Below are positions 61,720-64,000 of a stretch of 64,000 nt of DNA, piece by piece (the first letter of the stretch is position 1; each line of letters begins with the position of its first letter). The DNA is from JAFRXK01 sp045603305 (GTDB taxonomy: Bacteria > Bacillota > Clostridia > Lachnospirales > Lachnospiraceae). The position numbers were made by a program, and so were the translations under genes. Under the pieces are notes generated by a model. That model did not search any database and had not been told where the DNA came from. It saw only the letters and a list, made by a program, of their open reading frames with translations. The stretch lies in contig JAZULV010000079.1 in NCBI GenBank assembly GCA_045603305.1, positions 32,025 through 96,024 of the forward strand. Reading direction: 5' to 3'.

Positions 61720-62481
61720 TTACAGTCTCATTGACAATCCTCTGTCGGACAAATAATGCTTCAGTTCCATAATCTCAAGCTCTTTAAAGTGGAATAATGA
61801 AGCTGCTAAAGCTGCATCTGCCTTACCCTTAGTAAGAGTATCATAAAAATGCTCCTTAGTTCCGGCACCACCGGAAGCAATTACAGGAATCGAAACATTC
61901 TCAGCTATTATAGAAGTAAGCTCATTATCATAGCCTGCCTTGGTACCGTCGCAGTCCATACTTGTAAGAAGAATCTCTCCGGCACCCAGCTTGTTAGCCT
62001 TCATCGCCCACTCGACAGCATCAATACCCATATCAATTCTGCCACCATTCTTATAAATATTCCAGCCACTGCCGTCACTTCTTCTCTTAGCATCAATCGC
62101 CACAACTACGCACTGGCTTCCGAACTTATCCGCAGCCTCACTAATAAGATTAGGATTGTTAATAGCTGCTGAATTTATAGAAATCTTATCCGCACCTTCG
62201 CGAAGCAGCATCTTAAAATCATCAACGGTTCTGATACCGCCACCAACTGTAAATGGTATGAATACTTTCTCAGCAACTCTTCTAACCATATCTACAACAG
62301 TATTTCTCGCATCTGATGAAGCAGTAATATCAAGAAAAACCAGCTCATCTGCTCCAGCCTTATCATAGGCTGCCGCAATCTCTACCGGGTCGCCTGCATC
62401 TATGAGATTAACAAAATTAACCCCCTTTACAACCCTGCCATTATTAACATCCAGACATGGTATAATTCTTTTTGTATACAT
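61720..62481 (-). CDS. hisF: Imidazole glycerol phosphate synthase cyclase subunit
   Basis: A 253-residue TIM-barrel enzyme. KRIIPCLDVNNGRVVKG, FTVGGGIRTVDD and VIASGGAGTKEH are HisF signatures. With HisH it makes imidazole glycerol phosphate and AICAR in histidine synthesis. GGAGG precedes the ATG. It is 73 bases downstream of hisH; hisA, which often sits between them, is not present. Confidence 0.96.
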   Translation of the reverse strand: MYTKRIIPCLDVNNGRVVKGVNFVNLIDAGDPVEIAAAYDKAGADELVFLDITASSDARNTVVDMVRRVAEKVFIPFTVGGGIRTVDDFKMLLREGADKISINSAAINNPNLISEAADKFGSQCVVVAIDAKRRSDGSGWNIYKNGGRIDMGIDAVEWAMKANKLGAGEILLTSMDCDGTKAGYDNELTSIIAENVSIPVIASGGAGTKEHFYDTLTKGKADAALAASLFHFKELEIMELKHYLSDRGLSMRL

Positions 62482-62554
62482 ATAGTTCCTCCATATTAAT
62501 TAATGCCACAATCTGTGAAACCGGCCACTCACCTTAAGTCTCACATCTTTCTTC

Positions 62555-63166
62555 TTATCGGCCTAACAGTGCAAAATTCTTAAGTATCTTAAGTCCAACA
62601 TCACTGCTCTTCTCCGGATGGAACTGACACGCAAAAACATTGCCACTTTCTACAGAAGCATGAATATGTGTACTATATTCAGTAGAAGCAGCGACAATAT
62701 TCTCATCTGCTGCTTTAAGATAATAAGAATGAACAAAATATACATATGAATTATCAGGAACATCCTTAAATAGTCTTGCACCTTCCTTAATATTTAAAGA
62801 ATTCCACCCCATATGAGGTATCTTAAGTCCTTCCTTGTCAGGAATACGCAAAATCTCACCCTTAAGAACTCCAAGACCATCTACTCCCGGTGTCTCGTCA
62901 CTTCTCTCAAAGAGCAGCTGTAAGCCAAGGCAAATACCCAAAAATGGTTTATTCTCAGCAACAACCTCATGAATTACATCCACAAGTCCATAGTTATGTA
63001 AATTATTCATCGCATCACCAAAGGAGCCAACTCCCGGCAAAATAACCTTATCAGAGCTTAGAATAACATCTCTATCGCGGGTAATTACAGACTCTTCACC
63101 AAGAAACTTAAAAGCCTTCTCAACACTCTTCAAATTACCGGCATCATAATCAATAATTGAAATCAT
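62555..63166 (-). CDS. hisH: Imidazole glycerol phosphate synthase amidotransferase subunit
   Basis: A 203-residue class I glutamine amidotransferase. SIIDYDAGNLKSVEKA starts the family; GICLGLQLLFE carries the nucleophile Cys; CQFHPEKSS carries the His-Glu of the triad. It feeds ammonia to HisF. The rest of the his pathway is not in the window. Length and motifs are standard. Confidence 0.96.
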   Translation of the reverse strand: MISIIDYDAGNLKSVEKAFKFLGEESVITRDRDVILSSDKVILPGVGSFGDAMNNLHNYGLVDVIHEVVAENKPFLGICLGLQLLFERSDETPGVDGLGVLKGEILRIPDKEGLKIPHMGWNSLNIKEGARLFKDVPDNSYVYFVHSYYLKAADENIVAASTEYSTHIHASVESGNVFACQFHPEKSSDVGLKILKNFALLGR

Positions 63167-63317
63167 TCAATCAAATCCCTTCGTAAAACAATACTTTAAA
63201 AATTTTATCATAGGTGATAAAACAATACAACTGATTTCTTGCTAAAAGAATACTTTCATTATTAAAGCTTGGTATGATATTATATAAATAATAAATGTAT
63301 AAAAAGGTGATGACATT

Positions 63318-63791
63318 ATGAAATTTATTCCTAACATCCATAAGCAAATTCATTTATCAACTCCAACAGGTGATGTGATTTTAATCGCAGATATAGTGTA
63401 TCACAGTAAAAATATTCTTGTAACTGATGAAAATGCCGAATCTATGTCTATAAAAATTATATTTAACGAAAGAGAATATATAGGCATAGGTACTGAATAT
63501 CCATGGATGGATGCCTTTACAAATCTCCAAAAACAATTACCTGAGAATGTCAATATAAAAGGTTGTATTAATTGCAGATACGGAAATATGTGCCCGGTTG
63601 GAAATGCTCCTTTCGAAGTTTTCTGCACAAAAGATCTAATAATAACACAAAAAGAGGACTTGTTCTTTTATACAGAAGATATCACAGAAAGCAAAAATCG
63701 TTCCCGTGAATATACAGGGCTTTGCGAAAGCTATGAGAAACAATCAAAATCGTATTATACATATACTAATTATAATTTAAACAAAACATAG
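63318..63791 (+). CDS. Small Cys-containing protein of unknown family
   Basis: A 157-residue protein with AAGGTGATG before the ATG. Its middle has CINCRYGNMCPVGN, then FCTKD, a CxxC-x5-C cluster that may bind a metal or Fe-S group. The first 70 residues look like a small beta domain; the tail (about 125-157) is Tyr/Ser-rich and polar. No signal peptide or membrane segment. It diverges from hisH across about 150 bases. I do not recognise a family; the CxxCxxxxxCPxGN spacing is recorded as the key handle. Confidence 0.7.
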   Translation: MKFIPNIHKQIHLSTPTGDVILIADIVYHSKNILVTDENAESMSIKIIFNEREYIGIGTEYPWMDAFTNLQKQLPENVNIKGCINCRYGNMCPVGNAPFEVFCTKDLIITQKEDLFFYTEDITESKNRSREYTGLCESYEKQSKSYYTYTNYNLNKT

Positions 63792-63819
63792 TAATTCTAC
63801 GCAATATATTCAACCAAAA

Positions 63820-63846
63820 ATGCCGCTTCCATAAAGAAACGGCACT
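63820..63846 (-). terminator. Terminator of a minus-strand gene at the right edge
   Basis: Minus-strand arms AGTGCCGTTTC / GGAAGCGGCAT (wobbles included) with a 5-base loop are followed by TTTTGG. It supports a gene coming from the right. Confidence 0.65.
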
Positions 63847-63904
63847 TAGTAATAATCGTATTTTAAAAAGCCTCTATACTACAATATCTTATGTGTTCAG
63901 TAAA

Positions 63905-64000
63905 TTATCTTATGTATATTAATTCATACGTTTGCAAAATCTCTTCAGTAAGTATATTAACTCTTATGTATCTTTCTAAATAATTATCTGTGAGTATATT
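63905..64000 (-). CDS. Possible C-terminal end of a minus-strand gene (partial)
   Basis: A frame entering from beyond 64000 is open for 31 codons and stops at TAA (63907-63905). It ends ILQTYELIYIR. The near-repeats NILTDNYLERYIRV and NILTEEILQTYELIYI suggest a short internal repeat. The nearby terminator supports a real gene, but so few codons are weak evidence and the start is unseen. Confidence 0.4.
   Translation of the reverse strand, partial: NILTDNYLERYIRVNILTEEILQTYELIYIR

Overview
The window looks like chromosomal DNA of a low-GC Gram-positive anaerobe of the class Clostridia, most likely family Lachnospiraceae. The evidence is AT-rich DNA, strong AGGAGG ribosome sites, a YlmC/YmxH-type protein, a minimal SufB/SufC pair, EF-P, NrdR, RF3 and 2-hydroxyacyl-CoA dehydratase-activase genes, and surface proteins with Thr/Glu linkers ending in NTGD-type sorting signals. 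The genus cannot be fixed from sequence alone. About 53 protein genes are called, roughly 85% on the minus strand. No rRNA, tRNA, CRISPR array, transposase or prophage was seen.

Layout. 1-3811 is the open-ended start of a large modular surface protein (DUF6273-like and InlB B-repeat modules). 4.2-8.1 kb holds a CGCAxxGCC protein, an AIM24-family protein and a three-gene ABC-2 exporter. 8.2-10.5 kb is a RelA/SpoT enzyme with a damaged hydrolase site. 11.2-12.9 kb is a SufB/SufC pair. 13-16 kb has a sortase-type surface protein and LrgA/LrgB. 16-21 kb has an EF-G paralogue and, on the plus strand, tyrA-aroA. 21-24.2 kb has pnuC and metNIQ, each behind a terminator-like leader. 24.4-29.2 kb is a 1613-residue secreted GH16 beta-glucanase. 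29.7-34 kb has metY, a zinc-dependent phospholipase-C-like protein and a dipeptidase. 34-43.8 kb is mostly housekeeping: argS, efp, nrdR, yqeG, a YlmC/YmxH gene, prfC and cls. 43.9-51.8 kb has coaX, pyk, a rhomboid-like protein and a 1418-residue dehydratase activase. 51.9-58.1 kb is the accessory part: an AbiE toxin-antitoxin pair, a lipoprotein, an HTH protein, RtcB, a compact RNA-leader/36-codon gene unit and a HipA-like kinase. 58.2-64 kb has a membrane protein, uppP, ung, hisH-hisF and two poorly characterised ends.

How the parts work together. tyrA-aroA, metNIQ/metY and hisHF concern amino-acid synthesis and uptake, and the stringent-response enzyme responds to their shortage. The GH16 enzyme and the two other exported surface proteins suggest life on glucan-containing substrates. 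EF-G-like, EF-P, RF3 and ArgRS are translation functions.

The least explained element is at about 56480-56835. A near-consensus promoter starts a structured leader, followed by a 36-codon reading frame and a strong terminator, with a perfect inverted repeat just upstream. I do not recognise it as any known RNA family. Other points of interest are the Rel hydrolase substitutions, MetN without its regulatory domain, the unassigned metN and pnuC leaders, and palindromes at the tyrA and activase promoters.
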